A DNA stretch of 11,838 bases from Actinomycetes bacterium (GCA_030603375.1 JAUVXY010000033.1:1-11838), one strand, 5' to 3'; counted from the first letter of the stretch, positions 1 through 8,032 are shown. Program-made: numbers and translations. Notes: generated from the sequence alone by a model not told the origin.

Positions 1-22
1 ATTTAATAAAGTTTGAGGGAAT

Positions 23-1237
23 TTGGAATATATAATTTGCTGCTTAAATATAAAAGAAAGCTACGAAAGGATAACCAATCACTTTAAGAGTCATCCTTAT
101 ATTGGCTTTGAGGAATTTACTGGCGATATTGATGAAGTAAAAAATAAATCCCTTTATAAAAAATGGAAGTATGCAGTAGTTGACAAAAAACTTTCCTGGT
201 TTAGTGAGGCAGTAAAATTTTTTAAAAAAAACAAAATAGAGATAATTTATTTTGACGACGACTACAGTGATGTAATTTCATCTATTAAAAATAAGGTCCA
301 AAAACCTGCGGAAGATGATATAGGCAGGAGCCAAAAAAGATCTTTTAAAGGTACCGGCGTAAGGTATATAGAAAAACCAATAACTAAAGTAGTTGAGAAA
401 AAAATATACACTAGTTTAGAAAAAAAGCTAATTTTAGTATCAGGTCTTTCAAAATCAGCAGGAGCCACTACAATTACCTTAAATCTTGCAAAATATCTTT
501 CCAATTTAGATATCTTATCTTCTGTAATCGAGCCTCCTATAGATCCTACAATATTTAACTGGATAGGAATAGAAGAAATTATAGATAAAAGTGTAAAACA
601 TAGTGATGATGGTTTTTATTCATATCCACATGAAATTGCCAACGGTAAAAGAATAAAAAATAAAGCTGAATTTATTTTTGACAATATTGTATGGATTGTT
701 TCAGACGACAGAAAAGAGAAAATTGGAAAATGGGAATATAACCAAATGCTTAAGCTTGTATACGCGTCAAGTATTGCACCAATAACTTTTATAGACGTAG
801 GGGAAAGTATTTTCCATGAGGCAATTAGGCCCTTACTGTCTTTGGTGGATTTGGTACTTGTTGTAATAGATCCTTTCCCGACTAATTGTAATATAAATTA
901 TGATAAGCTACTGGAGCTTTTAAAATTAAAAAGTGATGGCTGTCCTGTAAGCTTTATTATAAATAAGTGGAATAGCGGAATAGATAAAAAGGAGTTTCTA
1001 AGTTTTTTAGGAGTAAAACCCCTTGCGTTTATACCGGCAATAGATCTGGATATCCTGTATAAAGCTAATTATAAGTACAAGATACCACTTTCTTGCAGGG
1101 AAGTTTCTGACCTTATCAGTAATCCTTTAGAGGATATCTGTTCTCTTTTTATTCCTCGAGAATTTAACTGTGGTATTTCTAAAAATAAAAATATTAAAAA
1201 AAAGAGTATTTTTTCTAATTTTTTTAAGACAAATTAA
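23..1237 (+). CDS. TadZ/CpaE-like pilus-localisation protein with degenerate P-loop (first copy)
   Basis: Predicted 404-aa cytoplasmic protein of the MinD/ParA fold, most like TadZ/CpaE, which in Tad systems positions the pilus machine at the membrane or pole. Residues 1-90 look like an atypical receiver domain: a hydrophobic first strand (YIICCL) and a later VVDKK strand end. Residues 95-130 form a charged linker and the ATPase-like domain follows. Its P-loop region, SGLSKSAGATT (140-150), keeps the GATT pattern typical of CpaE but lacks the GKT lysine. Later strands ITFIDVG and DLVLVVIDPF fit the ParA fold. The C-terminus is very lysine- and asparagine-rich. The start is TTG: an in-frame stop lies at 14-16, no ATG occurs in the first half, and GAGGG at 15-19 sits about 3 nt upstream, which is tight. 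It is the first gene of a co-directional Tad-like operon. Family assignment is fairly sure; the exact role is inferred. Confidence 0.75.
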   Translation: MEYIICCLNIKESYERITNHFKSHPYIGFEEFTGDIDEVKNKSLYKKWKYAVVDKKLSWFSEAVKFFKKNKIEIIYFDDDYSDVISSIKNKVQKPAEDDIGRSQKRSFKGTGVRYIEKPITKVVEKKIYTSLEKKLILVSGLSKSAGATTITLNLAKYLSNLDILSSVIEPPIDPTIFNWIGIEEIIDKSVKHSDDGFYSYPHEIANGKRIKNKAEFIFDNIVWIVSDDRKEKIGKWEYNQMLKLVYASSIAPITFIDVGESIFHEAIRPLLSLVDLVLVVIDPFPTNCNINYDKLLELLKLKSDGCPVSFIINKWNSGIDKKEFLSFLGVKPLAFIPAIDLDILYKANYKYKIPLSCREVSDLISNPLEDICSLFIPREFNCGISKNKNIKKKSIFSNFFKTN

Positions 1238-1280
1238 AAGTTAATTTACTTAGAGAAATTACAATAGAGAGGAAAAATTT

Positions 1281-1997
1281 ATGAAATACTTTAAAACAAG
1301 GAGAAAAAAGGCTCCCCTTATATTTGCGATCCTGGGCATAGTTTTAATGCTAGCTTCCATAACCACTATGTTCTGGTGGGAAACTAAAGGCAGGAGCCTC
1401 TTTTTATATAAGGAGGTCTTAGTTTTAAACCAGAGTGTTGAGACTGGTATGACCATTACATCTGATATGCTGGATCAGGTAAAGATAGATCCCGATAATT
1501 TTATAGAGGGAGCTTTAGTCAGTAAAGAAAAAGTCCTAGGAAAAACCGCGTCTCACTATATCCCTAAATACAGCCAGCTGAATTTAGAATATTTTTTAAG
1601 TGAAAGCGTGGAAGCTAGAGAGGAAGATCAGTATATTTTTACTGTCCCTGCTGACTGGATTATAACCTTTCCAAACTCATTAAGGAGAGGCGATACAGTC
1701 TATTTTTATCCTGTTAGAGTTTTTAAAGAAAATGTAGAAAGGGATAAAGATAATTCTTTTAATACTTCAAATAATATAAAAATTTCTAGTGAAGAGGATT
1801 TAATTAAAAGTGAAATCGCATACCTAAAGGATTCTGGCAACAGGGAAGTAGTAGATACTAAAGGTGAAGAAAGGTATGACGCAAGTGCAAATATCTCAAG
1901 TATTGAGATTATAACAAGTTATGAAGATTTTTTCTATCTTAAAGGTCTGGCAAGCGAAAACTATAAATTTATTATCTTATATAAAAAAAGCTTATGA
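1281..1997 (+). CDS. CpaB/RcpC-like SAF-domain membrane protein of the Tad pilus
   Basis: Predicted 238-aa protein with a short basic N-terminus (KTRRKK), one transmembrane helix at about residues 12-32 and a large outside domain. After the helix comes a SAF-like segment with the pattern VLVLNQSVETGMTITSDML (about 47-65), then a stretch like the CpaB sequence in which new codes for staged release end in GKTAS...IPKYSQL (about 88-101). In Tad systems CpaB/RcpC is an envelope protein that works with the secretin or supports pilus passage. No secretin is present in the window, as expected if the host has one membrane. The ribosome binding site GAGAGGA lies 7 nt before the ATG. The stop overlaps the next start (ATGA, 1994-1997), which indicates translational coupling with the second TadZ-like gene. 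The family call rests on the SAF-like pattern and the gene neighbourhood. Confidence 0.7.
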   Translation: MKYFKTRRKKAPLIFAILGIVLMLASITTMFWWETKGRSLFLYKEVLVLNQSVETGMTITSDMLDQVKIDPDNFIEGALVSKEKVLGKTASHYIPKYSQLNLEYFLSESVEAREEDQYIFTVPADWIITFPNSLRRGDTVYFYPVRVFKENVERDKDNSFNTSNNIKISSEEDLIKSEIAYLKDSGNREVVDTKGEERYDASANISSIEIITSYEDFFYLKGLASENYKFIILYKKSL

Positions 1998-3151
1998 AAA
2001 ATATTTTAATTATAGGCAGTAACGGGAGTTTAAAAACTGAACTTGAAAACACCGGTTTTTTTTCCGATATAAAAACTTCTTTATCTTTTACGGGCAGTAA
2101 AATAAATATAGTAGATATTTTAATTGTTGATGGCGAAGCTATTTCATATGATAAATATCTAAATAATTTTTCTAATTTTTTAAAGCAGGTAAAAAGTAAC
2201 TACTATATTGCAAGGGACTTAGATACATATTCAACTGTAAATAAAAATCTTTCTAGCTACGGTATAATAGTAATTCCGCCGCTTCTTACAGATAAGCAGA
2301 TATCCCAGAAAGTATGCTCTTTATCTATCGAAGATTTTGCGGTTAAAAATAACACTGTTTGTTTTTTTGGTGCAGGAGCAGGAGTTGGTACTGAAATGAT
2401 AAGCCAATCTACAGCCCAGGTTATTTCTGAACTAACAGGTAAGAGTGTAATTTTTTTGGCTTTAGACGGCAGTGAAGGAACCAGCTATCTTGATTTAGAT
2501 TCCACCGGCTATGGGCTTTGGCAAATTAAAGAAAGACTAATAAACAATATACTCTCACCGGAGGAGCTTAAAAACTCATGTCTGAAGACTGGCTTTTTGT
2601 ATGTTTTACCAGGGGAGAGCAGTATATCAAAGTTAAGGCATTACCACCCCGGCCATATTGAAAAACTTATCTGCCTCTCATCTAAAACTTTTGATATAAC
2701 AATTATAAACGGAGGAAGCAGCGTTTGCGGTATGAGTATTGGTGCTCTAAATTCGTCTAAATTAAAATACCTTGTAACCACACAAAGTTATAAGCATTTT
2801 AGGAATTTTTTAAAGCTATCAGAACAGGTCTTTGTAAATTTAGGAATAAATGCAGGTGATTTTTCACTTATATTAAATAAATATATAGAAAATAGTGATT
2901 TTTATGACGGGATAACTATATCTAAAAATTATGGTATGCCGCTTGCTTCTGTTATACCTCTTTTAGATTATGCTTTAGGTCTTGAAGCTGAAAATAAGAA
3001 AAAGACTTTAGTTGGTTATGACAACATATTTAGCAGTTCTATAAAGCAGCTGTCATTTTTTCTCTGCAGGGAACTTGGTATAGAAATTAAAGATAAAGAA
3101 GCAGTAAGAAAAAGCTTTTTTAAAAGGATAATGAGAAAGGTTAATACCTAA
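1994..3151 (+). CDS. Second TadZ/CpaE-like protein, P-loop lysines lost
   Basis: Predicted 385-aa protein with the same two-part layout as the TadZ-like protein at 23-1237 but little obvious sequence identity with it. Residues 1-95 resemble a degenerate receiver domain (strands NILIIGS, DILIVDG, IIVIPP). A ParA/MinD-like domain begins at about 121. Its P-loop remnant, GAGAGVGTEM (126-135), has neither the signature lysine nor the GKT lysine of ParA/MinD proteins. The strand SVIFLALDGSEG (151-162) matches the Walker A' position, with Asp158 kept. ATP binding therefore looks weak or lost, and a scaffold or partner role with the first TadZ-like protein is an inference. The start overlaps the preceding stop by 4 nt and the TadA gene follows after 1 nt, so the three are surely co-expressed. 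It could also be viewed as a general CpaE-like protein of unknown role. Confidence 0.65.
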   Translation: MKNILIIGSNGSLKTELENTGFFSDIKTSLSFTGSKINIVDILIVDGEAISYDKYLNNFSNFLKQVKSNYYIARDLDTYSTVNKNLSSYGIIVIPPLLTDKQISQKVCSLSIEDFAVKNNTVCFFGAGAGVGTEMISQSTAQVISELTGKSVIFLALDGSEGTSYLDLDSTGYGLWQIKERLINNILSPEELKNSCLKTGFLYVLPGESSISKLRHYHPGHIEKLICLSSKTFDITIINGGSSVCGMSIGALNSSKLKYLVTTQSYKHFRNFLKLSEQVFVNLGINAGDFSLILNKYIENSDFYDGITISKNYGMPLASVIPLLDYALGLEAENKKKTLVGYDNIFSSSIKQLSFFLCRELGIEIKDKEAVRKSFFKRIMRKVNT

Positions 3152-3152
3152 G

Positions 3153-4601
3153 ATGGATTTACTTAAAGAAGATGTAAAATATAGAAAATTTCATATTGAC
3201 GATTATTTAAGCAAAATAAAAAGTGGGAGACCAAAGACAAAAAAGCGAAAAACCCTAAGCGATAGTGAGCTTTTTACAAATCTCTGCAGGTCTGTTCAGT
3301 CCTATTTTGAAGAACAGTGGAATAAAGCCGAAGGAGAGGAATCCAGGATGCTTGAACGGCAGACTAAAGCCATAATAGGAATACCTGACCATGTAAATTA
3401 TTTTAAGGACCTTATAAGAAAATACCTTGAGGATAATGCTAAAACTAAGCTTCCTTATCCAAAATGGTATAAGAGCTTAGTTGATGGTATTTTCCATGAA
3501 GTATGGGGGCTAGCAGGCATAAGTGCCTGGATGGATATTTCCGAAAGTCAATCTGCCAAGATAATAGGGGAAAGAATATATTATCTAATTGATGGAAAGA
3601 TGGCACTTCAGGAGCAGAAGATATCTTCCCAGAGGTTTGGTGCACTTAAAAAAGCCCTGCTTCTTCTTACTCCAAAAGTGCCTCAGAGTAGCTCAAATAT
3701 AGAAATTCTTATGCACTCTGGTGAGAGGGTTACTATATATGACGATCCACTTACCAAAGACGGCCAGCATATTATGGTATTTCGCAAATATGTTGTTTTT
3801 AGTTACACCTTAGAAGAGCAGGCCAGAAGAGGCACTATTCCAAAAGAGGCTTTAGGTATGCTTAAAAGCCTTGCAAAGGTTGGTTTTAATATCCTTTTTT
3901 GCGGAGCGGTTAGAACTGCAAAAACTACCATGCTTACTACATTTCAGCTTCTTGAAGACCCAAATCTTGAAGGGGTTTTAATTGAATCAAATGCAGAGAT
4001 TCCACTTCACAAGCTTATGCCAAAATCTCCCATAATGCAGCTTGTTTGCGATGGGGATGAGCTTACTGGTATTACAAAAAAGCTTATGCGTTCAGATGGA
4101 GACTATATTATTTGCGGGGAGGCAAGGGACGGAAATATGCTGAGTCTACTGGTTGAGATTTCAAACCGAGGTACCAGGCACTGCAAAAGCACAATTCACT
4201 TAACCGATGTATTTGACCTTCCTTATGATATGGCAAATATGATTGTAGGCAAAAAAGGCGGGAGTCTTGAACATACAATAATAAAAGTTGCTAAAAGTTT
4301 TCACTATGTTTTTAGCTTTATACAGCTTGCAGACCGTTCTAAAAAAAGGCTAAAGGGTATTTATGAGATTAGATATGGTTATCTGTCTCATAGAATCTCA
4401 ATACACCAGATATGCAGTTACGATCCCGGTTCTGACAGCTGGACTTTTTCTTGTGATATAGGAAGTGATAAGGAAGCTATTGCCAGGGAAGAAAATTACA
4501 ATGAGTTTCTCTCATACAGAAAAGAGCTAAAAATTCTGGCTGAAAAATTTCCAATGAAAAATTATAAGGCTGTAGTACCTTTTTACTCTAAAGGAGCTTA
4601 A
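3153..4601 (+). CDS. TadA/CpaF-family secretion ATPase (VirB11/PilT superfamily)
   Basis: Predicted 482-aa cytoplasmic hexameric ATPase that would power pilin assembly through the TadB/TadC platform. Motifs in order: the conserved region before the P-loop (about 190-240), Walker A GAVRTAKTT (251-259), the Asp-box equivalent VLIESNAEI (275-283), Walker B DYIICGEARDG (317-327) with catalytic-type Glu323, and the His box STIHLTD (346-352) with His349. All catalytic residues expected of the family are present. The Walker A is unusual: it has Arg and Ala where the family normally has Gly (GxxGSGKT). The N-terminal 100 residues are basic and helical and would form the variable N-terminal domain. 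The start follows the previous stop by 1 nt. A purine-rich AGAAAGG lies about 12 nt upstream, so translation probably depends on coupling. The family call is confident. Confidence 0.9.
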   Translation: MDLLKEDVKYRKFHIDDYLSKIKSGRPKTKKRKTLSDSELFTNLCRSVQSYFEEQWNKAEGEESRMLERQTKAIIGIPDHVNYFKDLIRKYLEDNAKTKLPYPKWYKSLVDGIFHEVWGLAGISAWMDISESQSAKIIGERIYYLIDGKMALQEQKISSQRFGALKKALLLLTPKVPQSSSNIEILMHSGERVTIYDDPLTKDGQHIMVFRKYVVFSYTLEEQARRGTIPKEALGMLKSLAKVGFNILFCGAVRTAKTTMLTTFQLLEDPNLEGVLIESNAEIPLHKLMPKSPIMQLVCDGDELTGITKKLMRSDGDYIICGEARDGNMLSLLVEISNRGTRHCKSTIHLTDVFDLPYDMANMIVGKKGGSLEHTIIKVAKSFHYVFSFIQLADRSKKRLKGIYEIRYGYLSHRISIHQICSYDPGSDSWTFSCDIGSDKEAIAREENYNEFLSYRKELKILAEKFPMKNYKAVVPFYSKGA

Positions 4602-4605
4602 TTTT

Positions 4606-5556
4606 ATGACTAATATCGCTGACATAATAGTAAGAATTTTTTTGTATCTGATACTTCTAATTGGAATATGGCTTTTTATAGGAAGATACCTGGTAAGTTT
4701 TATAAGGCAGAAAAATAAGGGATATAGATTCAGCAGTAAAGCTAAAGATAGTTTCGACAGTAGATTTACAAGCCATATAAGACATCTTATAAAAATAACC
4801 ACCGGCAGAAGCGGCAGGGACAGCGTTTTTTATTTTCTCTTTTTGTCAGTATGCTTGTTTTCTGTGTCATTTGCTGTTACTGCCGGGCTTTTCGGGGTAA
4901 GTATATTTTTTATCTTAATGTCATCTCTTATTGGTCTTCTTCCTTATATTTACCTGCGGTTTAGGCTTAAAAGCCTGCAGCTTGCTGGAAGCTATGAAGC
5001 AGAGAACTTACTGGGAGAGCTAACAAGTAACTACAAGATTTCAGACTACAGTATGGCCTATGCGATAGACAGGACTGTAGAAACCGTTAAAGGAAGCCCT
5101 CTTTCAAAGAAAGCTCTTTTTATTTTAAGTGTAAAAATAAAGGATTACAGGAGCAGGCAAGAACTGCAGTCTGCAGTTGATTTTTTTGTGTCCATGTTTG
5201 GTACCCAGTGGGCAACACTTTTAGGCATGAGCATTTTTGAATCTATATCAGGAGGCACCAATGTCTCAGTTTCCTTAGACAATATTCTTAGAGATTTAAA
5301 AGAGATAAAAAGTTCCATAGAAAAAGACAAGAGAGCAAACTATGAAGCGTTTACCATGGTTAAGTTTGTTATTCCGGTCGTGTATATCCTGTCAGTTTTT
5401 GTTTGCATAAAGTATTTCGGGTTTACACTGGGAAAGTTTTTTTACTACCAGTTCAGTACCGCACTGGGTATAAAATTTTTTATCACAATTGCTGTACTTT
5501 CGATAGTAAGTTTTTGGTCAATGTATATTTTAAGCAGGCCTAAATTTGATTTTTAG
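4606..5556 (+). CDS. TadB-like inner-membrane platform protein (T2SSF/GspF fold)
   Basis: Predicted 316-aa integral membrane protein, placed exactly where tadB lies in Tad operons, directly after the TadA ATPase. Hydrophobic segments are visible at about 8-33, 74-94, 96-117, 252-271 and 288-309. Between the second and fourth lies a cytoplasmic helical domain (about 120-250) with the acidic and basic helix pattern of T2SSF domains, ending in a charged helix (DLKEIKSSIEKDKRANYEAF, about 230-249) just before the penultimate membrane helix. This layout matches the TadB/GspF platform that contacts the ATPase and the pilin. The ribosome binding site AAGGAG lies 9 nt before the ATG, and the gap to the upstream stop is 4 nt. 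The family call comes from topology plus context; sequence similarity to classic TadB looks low. Confidence 0.75.
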   Translation: MTNIADIIVRIFLYLILLIGIWLFIGRYLVSFIRQKNKGYRFSSKAKDSFDSRFTSHIRHLIKITTGRSGRDSVFYFLFLSVCLFSVSFAVTAGLFGVSIFFILMSSLIGLLPYIYLRFRLKSLQLAGSYEAENLLGELTSNYKISDYSMAYAIDRTVETVKGSPLSKKALFILSVKIKDYRSRQELQSAVDFFVSMFGTQWATLLGMSIFESISGGTNVSVSLDNILRDLKEIKSSIEKDKRANYEAFTMVKFVIPVVYILSVFVCIKYFGFTLGKFFYYQFSTALGIKFFITIAVLSIVSFWSMYILSRPKFDF

Positions 5557-5568
5557 TAGGAGTATAAA

Positions 5569-6426
5569 ATGGTATTTAAAGTAATTTATTTTGTATCGGT
5601 TTCATTTTTAGCAGTAGCATCAGTTGTATTTTTTACTAAAGTTTCACTTGGCGTCTTACATTTAAAAAAAGGAAGGTTTGGAACTTTAACTATGGTTAAA
5701 AAGAGACTGGCCGCAGGAGAAGTTCTTTCTTTTGGCGGGGCAGGTATTTCTTTTTTAAGCTATAAGGTTTTGCGGTTTAGTGTTTTAGGCATGTGGCTTA
5801 CTTTAGCAGTGATACTAAAAATAACAAAAGGCCTTCCTTCTTTTGGGATGCAGATTTTTATAATTTTTATTTTACTTATTGCTACTACTCCAAAAGAAAA
5901 AATGGGCAGGATAAAACTGCCATTTTCATACATCAGTGATTTTTTTAAAAAAAGAAGAAGAGAGGCAGCTACGAGGGAAATATACCGGACAATTTTGGAG
6001 CTTATTAACTTATTTACAATAAAAGGGGATGCTATTTTAGGCTCAAACTATATCCTGGAAGAAATTATAAAGACTGTCAAGGTTACAAAACCTGTATATC
6101 TTAAGATGCTTTCAATGTGGAATATGAACAGACGTGAAGAAGCAGCCAGCTATTTTGCCACTGCAATTGGTACAAAGGAAGCAAGGGATCTTGCCACTGT
6201 ACTATTAAAGCTTGACTATATAAGCCCAAAAGAACTTAAAGGTCAGCTTTTAAATTACCAGAATAATATAAAAGCAGAAAGAATAACTGAAAAGGAGAGG
6301 GTAAATGAGAGAAATGGAAATCTTATTTATGTACTGGCCATAATATCAGCAGTAGTGGTTCTACTGAATTTTTTAGTGGTGGTTTTAACAGATGTTTTTG
6401 CGTCTTATAATTTACTGTCTTTTTAA
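5569..6426 (+). CDS. TadC-like inner-membrane platform protein
   Basis: Predicted 285-aa integral membrane protein following the TadB-like gene by 12 nt, the normal tadB-tadC order. Hydrophobic segments lie at about 4-28, 68-84, 93-106 and 252-275. A cytoplasmic helical region of about 130 residues (115-250) precedes the last helix and ends in a charged stretch (KAERITEKERVNERNG, 235-250), the same arrangement as at the C-terminus of the TadB-like protein. TadB and TadC are paralogous platform proteins thought to form a heteromeric membrane base for the Tad ATPase. A GGAG sequence lies 7 nt upstream of the ATG. I see no truncation. The call rests on topology, length and gene order, as few residues are strongly conserved in this family. 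Confidence 0.7.
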   Translation: MVFKVIYFVSVSFLAVASVVFFTKVSLGVLHLKKGRFGTLTMVKKRLAAGEVLSFGGAGISFLSYKVLRFSVLGMWLTLAVILKITKGLPSFGMQIFIIFILLIATTPKEKMGRIKLPFSYISDFFKKRRREAATREIYRTILELINLFTIKGDAILGSNYILEEIIKTVKVTKPVYLKMLSMWNMNRREEAASYFATAIGTKEARDLATVLLKLDYISPKELKGQLLNYQNNIKAERITEKERVNERNGNLIYVLAIISAVVVLLNFLVVVLTDVFASYNLLSF

Positions 6427-6448
6427 AAAAAGGAAGAAAGGAGTTTAC

Positions 6449-6595
6449 ATGAAGACATTTATTGTAATAATGGCTACGGTAATTCTAGGAGTTCTAATCT
6501 GGGGACTAATACTTGGGTCAGGGGAAAATTCGCTGTATTCCCAGGCAACAAGAATTTTAAACTACGGGATAAGCCAGCTTCAAACAATTCCTTAA
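6449..6595 (+). CDS. Short pilin-like membrane peptide (48 aa), candidate major pilin
   Basis: Predicted 48-aa peptide made of a hydrophobic helix (about 4-22, beginning MKTFIVIMATVIL) and a short polar tail ending in QTIP. Its size and hydrophobic N-terminus suit a Flp-type major pilin, and its place right after the TadC-like gene supports that, but the Flp motif GxxxxEY and a leader peptide are missing. The first 13 residues closely match those of the next two proteins. A longer reading from an ATG at 6392 would overlap the TadC-like gene by 35 nt. I prefer 6449 because a strong AAAGGAG (6437-6443) sits 5 nt upstream and the shared N-terminus starts here. It might instead be a small structural or regulatory membrane peptide. 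Confidence 0.65.
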   Translation: MKTFIVIMATVILGVLIWGLILGSGENSLYSQATRILNYGISQLQTIP

Positions 6596-6625
6596 AAATC
6601 TATTTTTATTTAAGGATAAATATTT

Positions 6626-7039
6626 ATGAAAACTTTTATAGTAACTGTTGCAGCTATAATCCTGCTTATGGTATTTCCCATGCAGAATGTACAGGATATA
6701 GTAAATTCACATAAGATAGAAAGATTTGATGAGATAGCCTACGCAGCTTGTCAGAAGGCAAGAACTGACGGCAGGTTTACAGGTTCTAACATCTCTGAGA
6801 TGAAAGATAGTATACTTTCGGAGTTCCCGGACATCAGCGAAGGTGAAATCATAATAGATGTGACTACTTCCATGAAATACAAAAGGTTTGAATTTGACAC
6901 TAGAGAAACTATAAATTACAAAATTGGCATACCAATAAAGAGGGTAGTTAACATGGGAAAGTTTTTGGGAATAAAAGATGAGGAAAACAGATATTACTAT
7001 ATTATGGAAGGCTACGTTTTAAGTGAGGCATTAGAATGA
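6626..7039 (+). CDS. TadE-like pseudopilin (137 aa)
   Basis: Predicted 137-aa protein with one N-terminal membrane helix (about 4-20, beginning MKTFIVTVAAIIL) and an outside domain. Just after the helix comes a helical stretch with the sequence EIAYAACQKARTDGRFTG (about 36-53), which resembles the small-residue-rich helix following the membrane anchor in TadE-type minor pilins. The rest is mixed alpha/beta with charged residues and ends in YYYIMEGYVLSEALE. No clear prepilin peptidase site is visible. An AAGGA (6612-6616) lies 9 nt upstream of the ATG, and the stop overlaps the start of the following pilin-like gene (ATGA). The likely role is a minor pilin or pseudopilin that primes or caps the fibre. 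This is inferred from topology and context, not from a definite family match. Confidence 0.6.
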   Translation: MKTFIVTVAAIILLMVFPMQNVQDIVNSHKIERFDEIAYAACQKARTDGRFTGSNISEMKDSILSEFPDISEGEIIIDVTTSMKYKRFEFDTRETINYKIGIPIKRVVNMGKFLGIKDEENRYYYIMEGYVLSEALE

Positions 7040-7572
7040 AGATTTTTATAATAACTGTTGCTGTAGTTATACTTTATTCTTTTACTGTTGTCTTTGCCCA
7101 GGACTACCGGCAAGCTCAAAGGGTAAGCTACAGGTTAAAATATGTATGTGAGGAGCTATCTTGTACTGGAGCTTCATTTTATGATAGGGAGAAGTACTCA
7201 GAAGGCTATACCATCTTTGATACCGATGAGGCTATTAAGGCTATAGGTGACCAGTTGCTTAATCTTCTTTCAGTAGACAGTAGTATGACACCTGCATCAA
7301 ATTCGTACTGGTCTAAAAATATTAAGTACAGGGTTTATTTTTATGATGATTCAGGAATATGTAAAGTTTATACTGATGGGATCCTGACCGGGGAAGAAGC
7401 TTTTACTTATGGTGATACACACACTGGTGATTGGACGCCGTACAATACGGTTATTTCTGATCCTATGGTAATTGTAACCATTAATGCAGGGCCTGGCAGG
7501 TTTAGATTAAAAATTCTAGATCCGCTTCCGGATATTATAAGAAGCGCGTCTCATCAGTGGGAAGGTAGGTAG
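7036..7572 (+). CDS. Pilin-like membrane-anchored protein (178 aa)
   Basis: Predicted 178-aa protein with an N-terminal hydrophobic segment (about 4-20, beginning MKIFIITVAVVIL) that nearly repeats the N-termini of the two preceding genes, followed by an exported domain. Cys38, Cys43 and Cys109 could form a disulfide. The hydrophobic segment ends in VVFAQDYRQ, so cleavage by signal peptidase after Ala21 is also possible, which would make it a secreted protein. The outside part is rich in Tyr, Asp and Gly (for example SGICKVYTDG and NAGPGRFRLKI), which suits a beta-rich pilin globular domain. Its start overlaps the preceding stop by 4 nt, so the two are translationally coupled. Minor pilin or tip protein is the best guess; I recognise no named family. 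Confidence 0.55.
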   Translation: MKIFIITVAVVILYSFTVVFAQDYRQAQRVSYRLKYVCEELSCTGASFYDREKYSEGYTIFDTDEAIKAIGDQLLNLLSVDSSMTPASNSYWSKNIKYRVYFYDDSGICKVYTDGILTGEEAFTYGDTHTGDWTPYNTVISDPMVIVTINAGPGRFRLKILDPLPDIIRSASHQWEGR

Positions 7573-7577
7573 GAGAA

Positions 7578-8006
7578 ATGGGTAAGATGAGACGGGTAAG
7601 GTGTGATATGTGTGGAAATTTTATAGATAGGGTTTACCGAAAGAAAGACTATGGGGTATACGCACATTATTTTTCTAACGCTATAAAAAGAAGGTATTTC
7701 TGCTACAGCTGCATCTGTAGGATTGAAGGGTATTTTGGATTTTTAAAGAAGAGTAAAAAAGAGGGGTACTTAAAAAAACACCCTGAATATAAATATTTTT
7801 ATTATTTGGGCAAGGGTCGTGACAATGGGCTTCGTTTTTACAGCTTAAAAGAAAAATTAGAAAAGAAGATGTGGGACAGGATAGCAGACTTGTTTAAGTT
7901 TTATGGTTTTAGCGATTTTGGAGACGGCAATCTACCTGACTCAGCCAGGGGAAGGTGGGTTACCCATGATCCAAAAAAAGTTATGGAAAGATTAGACTGG
8001 GAATAG
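7578..8006 (+). CDS. Cysteine-rich, zinc-binding-like hypothetical protein
   Basis: Predicted 142-aa soluble, very basic and aromatic protein of unknown function. Near its N-terminus it has CDMC (9-12) and CYSCIC (42-47), a spacing that suits a four-cysteine zinc site, possibly with Cys47 or His30 as an extra ligand. No membrane helix or signal peptide is visible. The middle is rich in Lys, Tyr and Phe (YFYYLGKGRDNG region), and the C-terminus contains WVTHDPKKVMERLDWE. The listed ATG lies only 2 nt after AGGAG (7571-7575); the ATG at 7587 (Met4) has an 11-nt spacing, so translation may start there and lose three residues. It sits 5 nt after the third pilin-like gene and is probably in the same operon. 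It might bind nucleic acid or another protein; this is not shown. Confidence 0.6.
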   Translation: MGKMRRVRCDMCGNFIDRVYRKKDYGVYAHYFSNAIKRRYFCYSCICRIEGYFGFLKKSKKEGYLKKHPEYKYFYYLGKGRDNGLRFYSLKEKLEKKMWDRIADLFKFYGFSDFGDGNLPDSARGRWVTHDPKKVMERLDWE

Positions 8007-8032
8007 TGTCTTAAATATAAAAAAAGGAAATT

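Noticed and set aside
1..16. Possible 3' end of an upstream gene, stopping at TGA 14-16
   Set aside because: Only four codons are visible, which is too little to support a gene.
5162..5178. Inverted repeat AACTGCAG-T-CTGCAGTT in the TadB-like gene
   Set aside because: It lies in the middle of a well-supported coding region with no related copies nearby, so it is probably chance.
6392..6448. Longer N-terminus for the 48-aa pilin-like gene
   Set aside because: The ATG at 6392 lies within the TadC-like gene, whereas the ATG at 6449 has a strong SD and starts the N-terminus shared with the next two genes.
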